A stretch of 64,000 bases of DNA from Sparassis latifolia (GCA_018466975.1 CM031562.1:62001-126000); one strand, 5' to 3'; counted from the first letter of the stretch, positions 35,897 through 47,638 are shown. The notes: a model not told the origin generated them from the sequence alone. Numbers and translations: made by a program.

Positions 35897-37678
35897 ATGG
35901 ATCTGACTCCGGCAAGGGCTGCACTCTGCAATGCAGAACGATTTCTTGCAAGGCTTCAAGATCCGCGAATTACCGGGTCAGTCTGTCGCTTCCGGGAGGT
36001 TTATGCTGGCTCATACGTTTTCTCCAGTCTAGACGCTGTGAGTACTGTGCAAGCATTAAACCATCTCACCTTGTGTTGACTTTTGAACAGCTGCATTGTG
36101 TTGAGCACACTCTAAATGCTGTGATTATAAGCGTCCGGAATCAGTACAATTTCTCATGTCCGGTCAACTGTCTGCCACCGGAGATCCTTCGATACATATT
36201 TCGTCAAGTCCTCGACCCTGTCAAAATGGATAACAACATGTTCATGTGGCCCTCTGTTGGAATTTCTGAGTGTTGAGTGAGCTCGCAAGCCAAAGAGGGT
36301 TAGGGTTTGTCGATCGAGTACTTATGCCGTGCTTTCGTGTTTGTATTCCTTACGCGATTGCCCCATCCTCACTTGTCCCTTGAGGTCAAACGTGCTCATT
36401 CTTGGTTGAAACATCTACTGTGCTACTGGTGATTTCAATACCTCTGCGCTGAGATCAATGAAAGGTCTCAAAGAATTATCGCTTGTCTGTCATCTTTGGC
36501 AGCAGATCACTCTGGATGATTGCTTCCTGTGGAGCCATATACACATCGGTCAGCTTTATGACTCCACCATGGATATGTTTTTGCAACATTCCACTCGAGT
36601 GCCGCTGAAAGTATGCAGTCTCGCACAAGGCAGACGCTCGTTTGTGGAGACGCTTTGCCGCATGGACCGTACCAGAATCGAAGAGCTGTGTATCAGATCT
36701 GCCTCAAATTCTCATTTTTGCACCAGTTTTGCCGCTCCAGCTCTACGACGGCTGACTTTGCAATCCACCGTTAATGCCGATATGCCGTATCTAGTCGAAC
36801 TTTTCCAGGGCGCGATCCTGCAATTGTGTGCAATGTCACTGCATGCCGCAGTTTGGCTTCCGAGCAACCGTTTCCCACGGCTCACACGGCTTTTCCTCAC
36901 TTCCAATGTCAGAGAAGTGACACCACATGCACACTGGATGCTCCCCATTCTGTCTGCATTTTTGTCCAATTGCCCCATCTTGGAGGAACTCATCTTCAAC
37001 AATATTGATCCTACTTTGGCAGCGGGCGATGAAGCGCTTGCGGTCGTAAACCTCAATCAACTCAGAAGTCTCAGCATCAACTCGTCGGCCACACCCATCA
37101 TTCAGTGGCTCTTCATTCACCTCCTTATTCCGGTGGATGCATCCATCCAGTTTCATCCTTGCTGGGAGGCCAATGACACTGTTTTGGACATCCTTCTTTC
37201 CTTACCCCGGCTGAGAGATATGCAGACGATGTATCTGCGAGCCACTCTGACCGATCCTGACGAAATTCACATAATCACTTCTGTCTCGGATTCATCATCT
37301 AGTACCTGCATCGAGAGCACAATCCAGGATTATACAAGCATTCATGACGAAGTGTCCACATCGCATGCGCGGATGACCGCTGCAACTATCAGCCAATTTT
37401 CCGGTATCAATCACCTTCACATTACCGATGGTGGATGGGTTCAGAAATTCGTCAACTTTGCCGCGCTGTTTGTGATACTGCCGTATCTATCGTTCCTCGA
37501 ATACGAGAAGGGCGACAATGACCTCCTTCCACTCCTGCTCAAGGGTCTACTTCCTCCCGACGATCATTCTGTCACTGCACTAGTACCCTGCAAGTCCCTC
37601 ATGATTTTGAAAGTCTCTATGGGAGACATATCAGCGATGTTTGAGAGCATCATTGAGTTTGCAAACAGTCGTCACTGA
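35897..37678 (+). pseudogene. F-box/LRR-like protein, tandem paralogue 2, interrupted
   Basis: The 5' part is sound: exon 35897-36037, a 53-nt intron 36038-36090 and an exon opening with the F-box (VNCLPPEILRYIFRQVLDPV). It then meets a TGA at 36274. Homology to paralogue 3 breaks after caaagaggg (36291-36299) and resumes at 36468 (LKELSLVCHLWQQITLDDCF). The LRR part stays open to 37678. The intervening sequence of about 170 bp is absent from both paralogues, so it looks like an insertion. A 193-nt intron (36272-36464) would restore a frame, but it would be far longer than any other intron here and would remove the paralogue-matching bases. I therefore favour a pseudogene. Confidence 0.6.
36299..36467. 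mobile_element. about 170-bp insertion in F-box paralogue 2
   Basis: Comparison with the uninterrupted paralogues at 33.3 and 39.1 kb places extra sequence between the codons for QRG and LKEL. No terminal inverted repeats or coding capacity are obvious. The exact edges are uncertain by some bases, so a target duplication cannot be judged. Confidence 0.4.
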
Positions 37679-38744
37679 ATCGGGTATCCTCTGGCCAAAT
37701 GCATTGTGCTTAATCCTGCGATCGAGCTTGATGATATGAGAATACTGAAACAGTATGTCAAAATTGTTGAAGTCCATTTCTCTTGCCCCTCATTGTAGAC
37801 CGTCGAGTCTACCATTTATACACACCGGTTATATTGCCACTGGAGCAAGTTCATTGTATACTAATCCGATGTATCGGTGAGTAAGTTGTTGTGTTGGCTT
37901 CCGCTGCTAATGGCCACGCTTGCAGAGATGATGGAAACATTGATATATCAACATGTACTTTGTCATCCCGTATTCTTTTTTTAATGACTCCTTTTTTATC
38001 ACGGGTTTTAGAGTGTGGCAATCATTCCCAATATCAACGCATTCTCTGCCGCGAGCAGTCCGGCTCGAGTTGAGGTTTTAGACTGCTTGTTAGGTGCCTT
38101 TCGTGGTGGCCTCTTGACTCAGTCGCATGTTCCGCAGGACATTCGACTTCTGTTTTCGATTGTATTGTCAGTGTTGGTCTGTCAACATGGAATCTGTGTC
38201 ATTCGAATTGTGTACTTGAGGATTCCCGCGCGAAGCCCCGTCGTGGATGTGAGATCCGAAGTCAATGTTCGAGCGGACAGAGCTCCATTGTGACTAACGG
38301 CGGGCTGCTCATGCAGCTCGGGTATCCCAGCTGCAGGAACGCTCGTACCTATGCTAAATCTCCTTTCTTCGCTTGTCTCGGACACCAGTGCATTTGGTAC
38401 CATCCACTAATGAGGATAAGCTCAACGCAGAGCGCGGTGAGCACGGTGTGGGTGCCCTCGGCGGTTCAGGGTGTTACGTCCAGCAATTAGGTATGAGGAA
38501 TTCACTTCAAGTAGTAGGATGCAGTATTCGCCTCCGATGAATGACGTATGTATCTCGTGGCACAGAATTTGTAACAGTGGAAATGGGCGACAGCTTTGGC
38601 TCGCGAACACTACGCTTTCCATTCCTGGAAATTCCTCTCGGCAACAATGATAAATCTCCATTACGGAAGACATGATAGCACTCGCATCTTGAAACTACGC
38701 CAGTCATCCGTTGATGGTCTCCCCATGACCAGCTGCGAAGAAAA
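37679..38744. other. intergenic stretch between F-box paralogues 2 and 3
   Basis: No gene is supported. Open frames are short and without domains. Some of this may be degraded 5' sequence of paralogue 3, since all three paralogues have small 5' exons that are hard to see. Confidence 0.4.
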
Positions 38745-40648
38745 ATGGACTGGCAATTGTCAGATACTCCTTTTGTAGAATCTTTCAGCGAACTCGACGA
38801 TAGGTGAGTTTAAAATCTATGCGATTCTGCGCTGACCACTGACGTGCCTCACATCCTACAGTATTGAATCAGTGGGTCGCCTGTTGATTTGGAGAACGGT
38901 ATTTGACGCCGTCACAGCTACTCGCATGGCTTACAGACCCTTTTCCAACACAAAGTGTCGTCAATTTACCATGTTATATCAACAGATTAGCTCCCGAGCT
39001 ACTCGCGTTGACATTCCAACATGTCTTGGATCCAGTGGAGACGCCGGCGAGGGAAATGTTCTTTTGGCCATCTGCTGTCATCAGAAGCCAAAGAGGGCTC
39101 CATAATCTCACCCAGGTCTGCCGCTATTGGTATCAAGTCTGCCACGACACACCCTTGCTTTGGAACACTATTTACGATACCCGCAATGTTGAATGCTCCG
39201 CGGCATTTTTGTTGGCGGGCTACCCGCAAGTACCGCTGAATGTATATATCGGTCGATTCGTCCCCAGTGAAAGAATGGTGGACTTGTTGCGATCCGACAG
39301 CTGGCGCATCCAGAATCTTAATATTTGCTTCCCAACCACTGATTCGGCCGCTGATCAGAATGCAGCACAGCGTATAATCCAGCGACTCCCTCAGGAGATA
39401 TTGCATACTCTTGCCCAATTTGGAATCCCAAACTTAATATGGCTGGAACTGCAGCAGATCGCGCACTGCACGGATTTCGAAGCGCCTGCGCTCAAGCACC
39501 TGACCATCTTCTCACCTCTCATACGCACCAAATCCATCTATCCATTACTGTTCCGTGGCCATGCTCCGCAGCTGCGGACGCTCACATTGCGCGTTGCGAC
39601 CTGGCTTCCGCAGAACAGATTCCCCAGTCTCACGCATCTGCACATCTCTTGCACACCCATGCGACTCTCCCCCGCAGAGGAGAACCGGGCAACGAAGTGG
39701 GAAGTCGCGGAACTGTTCTCGTTTCTATCGCATTGTCCGAACCTCGAGGATGTCGTTCTCTGGGGCATACCCGAGTTTCACACCATCCACGAGGAAGTCC
39801 CTGTGCTTCACATGGGCCGCCTCAAGCGGCTAGTTTTGGGGGGCATAACTGAGCTGCTAATCAAATGGATACTCCACCACATCAGAATGCCTAGGACTTC
39901 CGTGGCATACCGCTTCGCCGGTGTTCTCTGCGCTCCCGAAGAGCTCTTCGCAGTACTCATGTACGCTCCCTGGCTAACTCTGCGGACGATTCACATCCAG
40001 AGCAAGTACATGGCCACAGCGATCATCTTTTCCTTGGCAGATAAGTCCTCCGGGTTCCGCATTGAAACTCGCCTTCCAGGCATTTCGACGCAGATGAGCG
40101 AAGACTCGGAAGAGTGGGGTTGGTCGCATGCGATATGGTCGGCCTGTGAGCTGAGAGAAGTGCAGGAGCTGTACCTCGAAGGCCTGACCCCGCTGCTGCT
40201 GGAGCACTTCACGAGCATGCACGCACTGATGACGATGCTGCCCGCGCTCACCACGCTCGTCTGCTCCGACGGTGTTCAGCCGGAGCTCCTGTTCGAGTAC
40301 CTCGCGGAGCCACCGGATGACGGAAGTGACGGGCCATCCTCGCCGAATCTCAGCACGATGCATCTCTGCATTCCGGATGACACCGATATGGAATGCTTCC
40401 ACACCCTCGTCGCGTTCGCGGAGACGCGCGCGCGGACAGGACACCCACTGCGGAGGGTGGTGATAGAGGTCAGCCGGCCGACGATGGAGGTGGAATCGTG
40501 GATTCGCCAGGAAGGGCGCATAGACGAAGCGCTGAGCCCGTATGTCGAATCCGTCGAGCTGCGCGTGTACGAAGGGCGGAATCCGCGACCGCGGTGGCCG
40601 GATGTGTGCGCAGAGACGCCGCATGCGGAATGGCCCCGTTGGCCCTAG
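38745..40648 (+). CDS. F-box/LRR-like protein, tandem paralogue 3
   Basis: The long open part (about 38937-40648) encodes an F-box (INRLAPELLALTFQHVLDPV, then HNLTQVCRYWYQVCHDTPLL) and leucine-rich repeats to a conserved end (RWPDVCAETPHAEWPRWP). The 5' model uses exons 38745-38803, 38862-38875 and 38937-40648 (594 residues). The first intron is convincing (GTGAGT donor, CTGAC branch), but the second uses a weak GTCGCC donor, so the N-terminus is provisional. Function by family is substrate recognition in an SCF ubiquitin ligase. It shares gene structure, F-box position and C-terminal signature with paralogues 1 and 2. Confidence 0.7.
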
Positions 40649-40965
40649 GTTCTCCTGCTCTCCATTTAATTGCAAGCGATGTACCTTCACGCCTTGATAC
40701 GAAACCCTGTAATCCGCCTTCATGCTTCACTGCATGATTATGTCCTTGTGCTCTGTGACTCATTCTGTATCTGCTACTGCAGACAAATATCTCCCATTAA
40801 ATGGTACCTACGTACCAATTATCACCTTCTGTATTCTTTCCGTCACATGCCGTAACAGTGTAATATGCAATATGCGAGAAGCATTACGGTATCAGTCCAA
40901 TCTATTTCTAATAGCGCAGTGAGAGTAGGATACGCGGCAAGTCCACGGCACGAAACGACGGCAAT

Positions 40966-42240
40966 TCACTTGGTTTTGATGCCCACAGGCACTTTGTCCT
41001 CAGGTTCTCTAAGTTTGCTACTCTTGCGCCTACCACCGACGGTGCCCACCGTGCGCAAGAACATGATCGCCCAAATCGCAGCCATCGGCAACAATCGTCA
41101 GAATAAAAAACACCACCAACACACGACCAAAGAAGTTTAACGCGGACGCACTAAAGAACGCGTCCTTGCACGCGTGCAGCTTCCCGGCAGGGGGGGGGGA
41201 AGACATTCGTGCTATCGACGTTGATGACGATCCCGTCCCGGAGCGACACGCGCTTGAGCGTCGCGTCGTACACGACCGTCGTGATCGCCAGATCGAACGC
41301 ACCACCGAGATGCATGAGCGTCTGGAGCAGCGCCCCACCGATGCTCTGCTCGTGCGGCAGACACAGCCTAGCGATGAACAGCGTCCCCGATGGGAACACA
41401 AAGTCCGCGCCGAAAGCCATCAGCACCGTCGCCGGGAACCCGAACGCCCAGTACGTCGCCGTGGGGTTGATCACCCCAAGCAACATGTGCGCCACCCCCG
41501 TGAGCGTCGTGCCGAGTACTGGCCATATGTGAGCGCGTGTGTGAGTGGGCGATGGGGAAAGCGACTCACCAGCGAGGTAGATGACGGGAAAGTACGCCAC
41601 CATGAACACGATGGCGACGTTGAAGAGCACGAGGGAAGCAGAAGACAAAAACGTACAGCTTGTCTTCTGCCCGTCCGTGGCAATGTTCTCGTCACTGAGT
41701 ACGAAGACGATCATTACAAGGCTAGCCGTCGTGACGAGGAACGAGCCCAGCCAGTCGACGCGACTGCACAACGACCAAGCTCAGCACGACACAAAAAAGT
41801 TCAATGCGCAACATACTTATCCTCCGCTGTCGACGGCATGCCCTTGTCAAACATCGTGAATCCACCTACGAAGACCAGCGCAGAGACGCCCGTCATGAAG
41901 TAGACGCCACGTCTTTCTATCGCAGCACAAAATGGGTCAATGCTACCACAGGGACGGGGACGAACACACGCTCTGCGAGCTGCGTGAGGATGCTGCCGAT
42001 GATGCTGCTGACGGCGGCGCCCGCGGGGGCACCTGCAGCGAATGTCGCGAATGCGACCGAGCGAATTCGTGATGGCGGGAAGGCATTCCTAGCTGTGCAC
42101 GTAGATATGAGTCAAACACGGGGTGAACATGCTTTCAGTAATTGACGTACTGAAGCTGGGATAACCATCCCCCCTTGATACTTGGAACCCACGGAGAACA
42201 TTGCGTGTGATCTCATCTAAAGTAAGCCATCCGGAGGGGT
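40966..42240 (-). pseudogene. decayed MFS transporter, DHA2-type, C-terminal part
   Basis: Minus-strand exons carry the membrane segments and loops of a major facilitator: PPSRIRSVAFATFAAGAPAG, RGVYFMTGVSALVFVGGF, VDWLGSFLVTTASLVMIVFV, AHMLLGVINPTATYWAFGFP and GGALLQTLMHLGGAFDLAIT. Three introns (53, 53 and 50 nt) still splice in frame. Upstream only a weak trace of the first half remains (VLRGFQ near 42195). At the 3' end, a run of ten G at 41190-41199 puts the last blocks (KDAFFSASALNFFG) one base out of frame, and a second shift is needed before AIWAIMFLRTVGTVGG. Drug:H+ antiport would be the ancestral role. Homopolymer sequencing error could explain one of the two shifts. Confidence 0.65.
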
Positions 42241-43898
42241 GAACGTATGATAAAGGGCAGTTGCACCCAACATCTGTCATGAAATCCTGAGGGACCCCAG
42301 CATCACGAGTCTTTCCAGCCCATGGTCCTGAGTTTGCAACGTACGGGCACAAGGCGTTCCAGAAAGGGGGTAGGTTTCAATGCATATTTTCGACAGATGG
42401 CAACAAAGCGAAGCGTCAAGCCACCTGCTTGCACTTTGTCGTGCGCTGCAATTAGCCGTCGACGATGCCGCCATTATACTCGCCGTTTGACACCCATTTC
42501 CCAGCGGATGGGACTGCCTGTGTTCTCGCCTTTCGCGAATTCTCATCCCAACTCCAACACGCCCAACACGAAGGTGCCACACTGTGAAACCGTGGTAGTG
42601 GTTTGGCTCCTTGGATGGCTTGCGTGTGTCCGCGTTGCGGCCGATGCTGAGGGCACTATTGATGGGGGCAGAGGCAGAGGGCGAGAAAAAGTTGGCTGCA
42701 CCACCACGGCTGCTGGAGGAGGTTTTGTCGAGCGAGCATAGCATGGAAAGAGAGAAAAATGCAAGGCGGGGGCAGCGAAATTGGTGCTGGCACCGCGTTC
42801 AGCAGCACTGACATAGAATAGAATCAATATCAGAGAGATTAGATAGCGAGAGTAAAAGCACGAAAGAAGAAGGAAAAACGCGCAAAGTCTACAATGCCCC
42901 ACACACCCGCAAAAAAGGGATAAAACGAAAGGCGCGGGGCGGTCGCATCGTCGGCATCAATTCCCAACAGTTTTTGCGGGAAATCTGGGGAGATCTTCGT
43001 GATCGCATCACGCTGCCTCCTGGCAGATGCAGTAGCACGACTGTCCTCACACTGTTGACTCGATGCCAGATATTGTAATAAATAAGGCTCCGAATCCCTG
43101 CAACCAGTTGTCGACGAAGAGAATAGACCGCACCAAGAAGCAAAAACGATTTCTAGAGACCCTCACGAGCGCGTGCGGCCCGCTGTCGAGCTGCACATCA
43201 GGAGGGCGCAGTTGTGCCCGTTGCGTGCTTACACATTCACCGATGGAATGAGTAAGTGCATACTCCAACAAGGATTGGTGAAAAACCATCCAATTGTCTT
43301 GCCCGTGTCAACGTCCTTGCCCGGTGCGCCTAGATCGTGTGGCAACAAGTCTTGACCATCTGCCTGTACTCGATGCACGCCTGATCAGATCTCGAAGTGT
43401 TGCGCAGGTAGACGCCCGCTGGTTCGTAAACCCACAGGCGAGCCTCGTGGACATGCCTTGGCACGAAAATGCCATTGGAGCTGCTTGCAGGGGAGAGGTC
43501 ATCGGAAGGAGGAGCGGGGGGAGCGGGGACGCGCTCTTCTTGGTCGGCGGGCACCATAGGCACCATTGAACAAGTTAGGGCGGGATGTACTAGTGGCCAG
43601 CAGTAGCAACCAGAGAATAGAGAACTATACAGTACAGATTACAGCCGAAAAAATGCTAGGCTACTGAGAAAGACAGAGAGAGATGCGACGCGACGCGACG
43701 CGCCAGAGTAAAGGAGAGGTAGAATATCGGGCAGGTTTGGCTCTGTCCTCTGACGGTCACAACCGTGATCGAGAACCTGACTGTGACTTGCCGCGACAGT
43801 GACACGCGCCGTCACCAGTCGGTGACCTGTCCCTTTAGACCACGGACTGGGTCTCCACGTTCTCAACTGAACTTGATCGCTCGCTCATACCAGTCGCT
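42241..43898. other. stretch with uncertain minus-strand fragments
   Basis: Two minus-strand frames at 43330-43566 and 43047-43289 (FVPRHVHEARLWVYEPAGVY and RFCFLVRSILFVDNWLQG) look like pieces of one small decayed gene, one frameshift apart, but I cannot name the family. The rest, including the long frames at 42277-42744 and 42543-42902, shows no domain. The last 100 bases are the 5' flank of the Crinkler-type gene. Confidence 0.35.
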
Positions 43899-45984
43899 AT
43901 GTCTGACACTTCACGGCTTACGTTGAATATCGCATACGATATTCTCTGCTTAACCTCCGGCAGGCCGTCCATATGGTCCTTCGATGTCCCGAAAGGGATC
44001 ACCTGGGCTAAGTTTCTCATGATGATTGGAGAGCGTGCTATAGACGAACCACTGCACAATCTATTGCTGTACAAACTGGTATGTTATGATAGATGTTATC
44101 TCTTCTGCTTCGATTGCTTCCACAGCGCAAACCAGCTGAAGTGGCAGAGCTCAAACGATCAAGACCACAGACGATAGAAGAGGTGGAGGACATCGCCGAG
44201 GAAGTCCCTCTCTTGGTAGAAGTGCTGCATGATCCCGCCCAATTTTCCCCGGATAAGGTTCATGTTCTCGTAGTAGTCGCACGACCGGAGGCAGCAGTCG
44301 GTCGGTAGATTTCTATCGTCGCTTGGGGAAGGGAGTAGTTTCCTCACGGTTGCGTACTACACTCGTTCAGATCACTATAAAGGGGAGCCACCGCCGGGCC
44401 TGGAACTTCACCCTGTGGAGAAAGGTGGGCTCTCCCTTCATTATCATTCAAGTCTCCTTCATCATGCCTTACCTTCAACGTGGCAGCTCACCTGGCCGCT
44501 GTCAAGGCCGAACAGGATAAGCACCCTATCTACAATGGACGCCCCGACAATCGTCGCAGTTCGCCGATCGTACTTTACGAGAGCGCCTTCGCTAAGCTCA
44601 AAGACGTGCTGTACGATCTGCGACAGGCACAGCCGGACCGCGACTTTGTGGCTGCGACCGCAAAGCTATTTCTTTCTGCGGCGACTATATACAATTCGGA
44701 ATCCGAACGCGAGAGCGCGATCTTCGACCACATCGAGCGTCTCTTGGACGTCACCCTTGAACGACACGTGAAGGCGGCCATGAATAGGTTTTCCAGCAAG
44801 AAGGACGCTGAAGCCGACACTCTCGTTCGAGAACGTCTGGATGACACAACGCACGGCGAGAAGAAGGGCATCTACATCTGCATCGAGGTCAAAAATGAAC
44901 TGGGAATGGGTAGAAACAGCGGACTTCAAGGTGCTCTGACGTTGCTGAAGCACATTTCCCAGGATGGGGTAAGTTGTCTACATTAATGCTCGATTCGAGT
45001 TCGACGCTAACCGACCCGCAGTACGAGGAGATACGAAATGTATCGTGCTGCCCCTGCTTCGTCATATCCATCGCGGGTCCCTACATCTGCTTCTCTGGCG
45101 CAGTTCTCGTCGACATATTCATCGTCCAGCCCTTCACGGACTACATCTACTTAGGCGGGGATCCTATCATGAATGAGCGAATCACCCACGTGACCAAGCT
45201 CTCCAGTGCGGTCGCAGATGCAGCGATGCTGTTGAGGGAGCACTACCGTTCTCTATCGCCGAGCACGGTGCCCAAGCATGGCCGCCTCCTTCCCAGTCCT
45301 GCTTATGGTGTCAAGCACCCAGAGGGGGCCTTGGAGTTCGTAGCATGATTTGATTACGAGGGTCGGAAAACCGACAACTACCGTCGATCCCTCTTCCGTG
45401 CCGCGTTCGACGGCAAACCCGTGCTTGTTAAGTTCTGTGAGACGTACAACGAGCGCGCCCACCGTATGCTCGCCGATATTGGCCTTGCACCGAAGCTATA
45501 TTTCTGCGCCCAGATCTGTGGACGCATCGATATGGTCATAATGGAATTCGTCGACGGCCGCGATGCGCACCACCAGTTTAGCGGGAAGGAGTTACCTCCG
45601 GGCGTTATGCGTGACGTGAAGCGCGCAGTGGACGAGCTGCACCGCTCGGGCCTCGTCTTTGGTGATCTGCGCCGCCCGAATATCATGGTCGTCACCAAGG
45701 ACCTCCACGTGGTCGAAGCGGCGAGGACTGAGAAAGACACGGCGGCGGATACTGGTTTGGGTGCGATGTTGATCGACTTTGACTGGGCTGGGGATGACGA
45801 TCAGGCGCAGTATCCAGCGCTCCTCAATGATTCGGGAGAGATCGGTTGGGCAGACGGTGTCGCGCCTGCGGCACGTATGAAGAAGCAGCACGACCTGGAC
45901 ATGATTGCGAAGCTCAATCGACATCGGTCGTCCGCAATAGTCAGCTATACCAGAAGCCTACTGGCCGCAGGATTTAGTGACTGA
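43899..45984 (+). CDS. Crinkler-type protein: ubiquitin-like header, PD-(D/E)XK-like domain, protein-kinase-like domain
   Basis: Exons 43899-44078, 44126-44300, 44371-44424, 44487-44968 and 45022-45984 keep one frame of 618 codons. Residues 1-115 fit the Crinkler N-terminal header (LTLNIAYDIL, IWSFDVPKGITWAKFLMMIG, NLLLYKLRKP, VHVLVVV). Residues about 140-380 hold a nuclease-like domain with the E270-V-K272 motif (YICIEVKNELGMG). The kinase-like part has VLVKF (K434), the catalytic-loop-like FGDLRRPN (D512, N517) and IDFDWAGD (D549) in place of DFG. A TGA at 45346-45348 separates the two domains. Either it truncates the protein at 405 residues, or a 51-nt intron (45310-45360, GTCAAG...CGAG) removes it in frame. 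Crinklers act in interorganismal or intragenomic conflict; activity here is not shown. Confidence 0.7.
45310..45360 (+). other. candidate intron removing the in-frame TGA of the Crinkler-type gene
   Basis: Splicing 45309 to 45361 keeps phase 0 and removes the TGA at 45346-45348. The donor (GGT|GTCAAG) is weak but another intron of this gene starts GTCGGT. A TTGAT branch-like element lies 13 bases before the GAG end. Against it, the bases just after the stop (FDYEGRK) read like natural coding sequence. Confidence 0.35.
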
Positions 45985-46750
45985 ATCAGCGTTATTGTCA
46001 TTGGATTTCGACGTAGCGCGTTCGGTGAGTACAGGATGCCGTTCTCATCTCCAAATAGCCCTCACGGTCATGTCTGACATATCTTCGCCAGTACTGGTGA
46101 TGATGGTGGCTAGGTATTGACGTTGCGTCGTTTTACAAATGATGAGTGGGTAAGCTCCTTGAGGAAACGCAAACCCCGTTGAGTGCATAAACGTATTATC
46201 TCGCTTACCTGTGCCTTATATGACATTCAGCGGTACCGTAGGCAAATTCGAATGTACCGACTAACGGTGGCCGCGAAGCAACTTGCTCCGCAGGACGCGG
46301 TGGAGGTCTTCCGTGATATGTATTCAATCGTTGATGGATCTTCCGCTAGGTCCATATGGAGCTCCTGAAAACGTCATTCAGAAATGTATGGACATGTCGT
46401 CCTAGGAGCGTGGCTGGTGCGATCGGTAGGCGCACGGGGGATGTTGTTTGGCAGAATTATCGTTATGCTTATTGACTATTTGCAATGCTTACGATCTATA
46501 GATTTATTCGCCTTCAATACGTTGGAAGACAAAACGCTCCGAACAATAACCTCGAAACACGTCATCATCGCCCTTGCACTTACTAAGAATGGCTGGTTTC
46601 CTTGGGTACGAAACAAGTGGCGGCCATGCTTCTGTCATCGTTAGATTCAGCCATTGTTCGTACATTTGGTAAGCGCGCCACCCCTCTATAAAAGACGGCA
46701 CCTGGTACATCCTCTCTCTCAATTCCCCTCTTCCACCATCGTCCACTACT
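45985..46750. other. intergenic stretch with a TATA box at its right end
   Basis: No gene is supported, though an exon-like block with a good acceptor (46231-46368, RYRRQIRMYRLTVAAKQLAP) is present without partners. A TATAAAAG sequence at 46687-46694 lies 57 bases before the ATG at 46751. Confidence 0.4.
46687..46694 (+). promoter_or_regulatory. TATA box
   Basis: TATAAAAG, followed by a pyrimidine-rich stretch and an ATG 57 bases downstream, is a plausible core promoter for the small hypothetical gene at 46751. Confidence 0.4.
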
Positions 46751-47212
46751 ATGCCTCAACCCCCAACAATTTCATGTGTACACGTCCGCACGCGTTATCT
46801 TACGAAGTGTGTTGGTTTCTTTATGTGGCTCAGCTCTGTCGACTGATATCATCTTCGCCAGACACCGAAGGCATCCATCGCTTTAAAGAATGCGGCTGGA
46901 AACGTGGTCTCGGCGGCAAAGGTCGCCCAGAAAGTTGCCATGGAGGTGCACAAATTCGACGGACGACATTCTTTGTCATCCTACGCACCTCGGCCCCGTC
47001 GACATTGTTGTCCTCATCGCATCCAAGCTCATGAGGATAAAAAGAGATGGAAGCTCCAGAGAATGGGCGGTGTCCAACCGTATTCGCGTATGGAACGAAC
47101 GACCGTGCCCAGCGCGTTCTATCGCCGGTCGTCTCCTCAGCCCGTCCATGACTCGTCGCGGGCCCCCACCGTTTGGTCGGCATTTCAGGCCGGTTCATTC
47201 ACGACTGCATGA
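46751..47212 (+). CDS. hypothetical small basic protein
   Basis: A two-exon model (46751-46810 and 46862-47212) with a 51-nt intron containing a GACTGAT branch site gives 136 residues. Exon 2 begins with an Ala/Lys/Val-rich amphipathic helix (SIALKNAAGNVVSAAKVAQK) and continues as a basic, disordered tail. The donor (GTTGGT) is weak and other phases are open for part of the region. No family is recognised. The TATA box upstream is the main support. Confidence 0.3.
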
Positions 47213-47311
47213 TCACCGCCTCACGGGGCCCTATCCACCACCGCCTTCGGCTTCTCGCACTCTAACCGAGCAACCTGAGCTGGCGGTGCCAACCCCGGAT
47301 CCTGCCGCTTT

Positions 47312-47638
47312 TTGCTATTCCGCATGCGCTGCTTCTGGGGAGGACAGTGCAATGTCTTGCTGGATGACATGATGCCAGGCGGCGTTGAGCATCATCTTAG
47401 GGCCGTACACCTACATGAACAATGGAATCGCATCGTCCGGGGAGAATGTAGATGGCGTCCTGGGGATGAGAGATGCGGACACATGATGGCTCAGGGCGGC
47501 TTTGGCAAGCATGTGGCATCGAAGCAGCTGCGGTCGACCCCTGTCATATGCAATGTATGCCGAAAGATGTTCTGTAGGAAGGATGTGCTCTAGAAGCACA
47601 AGAAGTCTCACTGCAGGGGTGTGCCAAGTCCTCTATGA
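47312..47638 (+). pseudogene. decayed C2H2-type zinc-finger protein
   Basis: One frame reads three Cys/His units: CFWGGQC then VEHHLRAVH; CRWRPGDERCG then FGKHVASKQL; and ICNVCRKMF then KHKKSHC. This is the layout of a common basidiomycete C2H2 family. The second finger has lost its last His (KQL where HL is usual), and a TAG at 47591-47593 cuts the last finger. The frame then continues to TGA at 47636. The 5' end is not intact in this frame. It would have been a nucleic-acid-binding protein. Confidence 0.6.

Noticed and set aside
39974..40723. 249-codon minus-strand frame
   Set aside because: It is the complement of the leucine-rich part of F-box paralogue 3, which has clear homology on the plus strand.
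41166..41903. 245-codon plus-strand frame
   Set aside because: It is the complement of MFS transporter exons whose minus-strand reading has recognisable membrane segments and introns.
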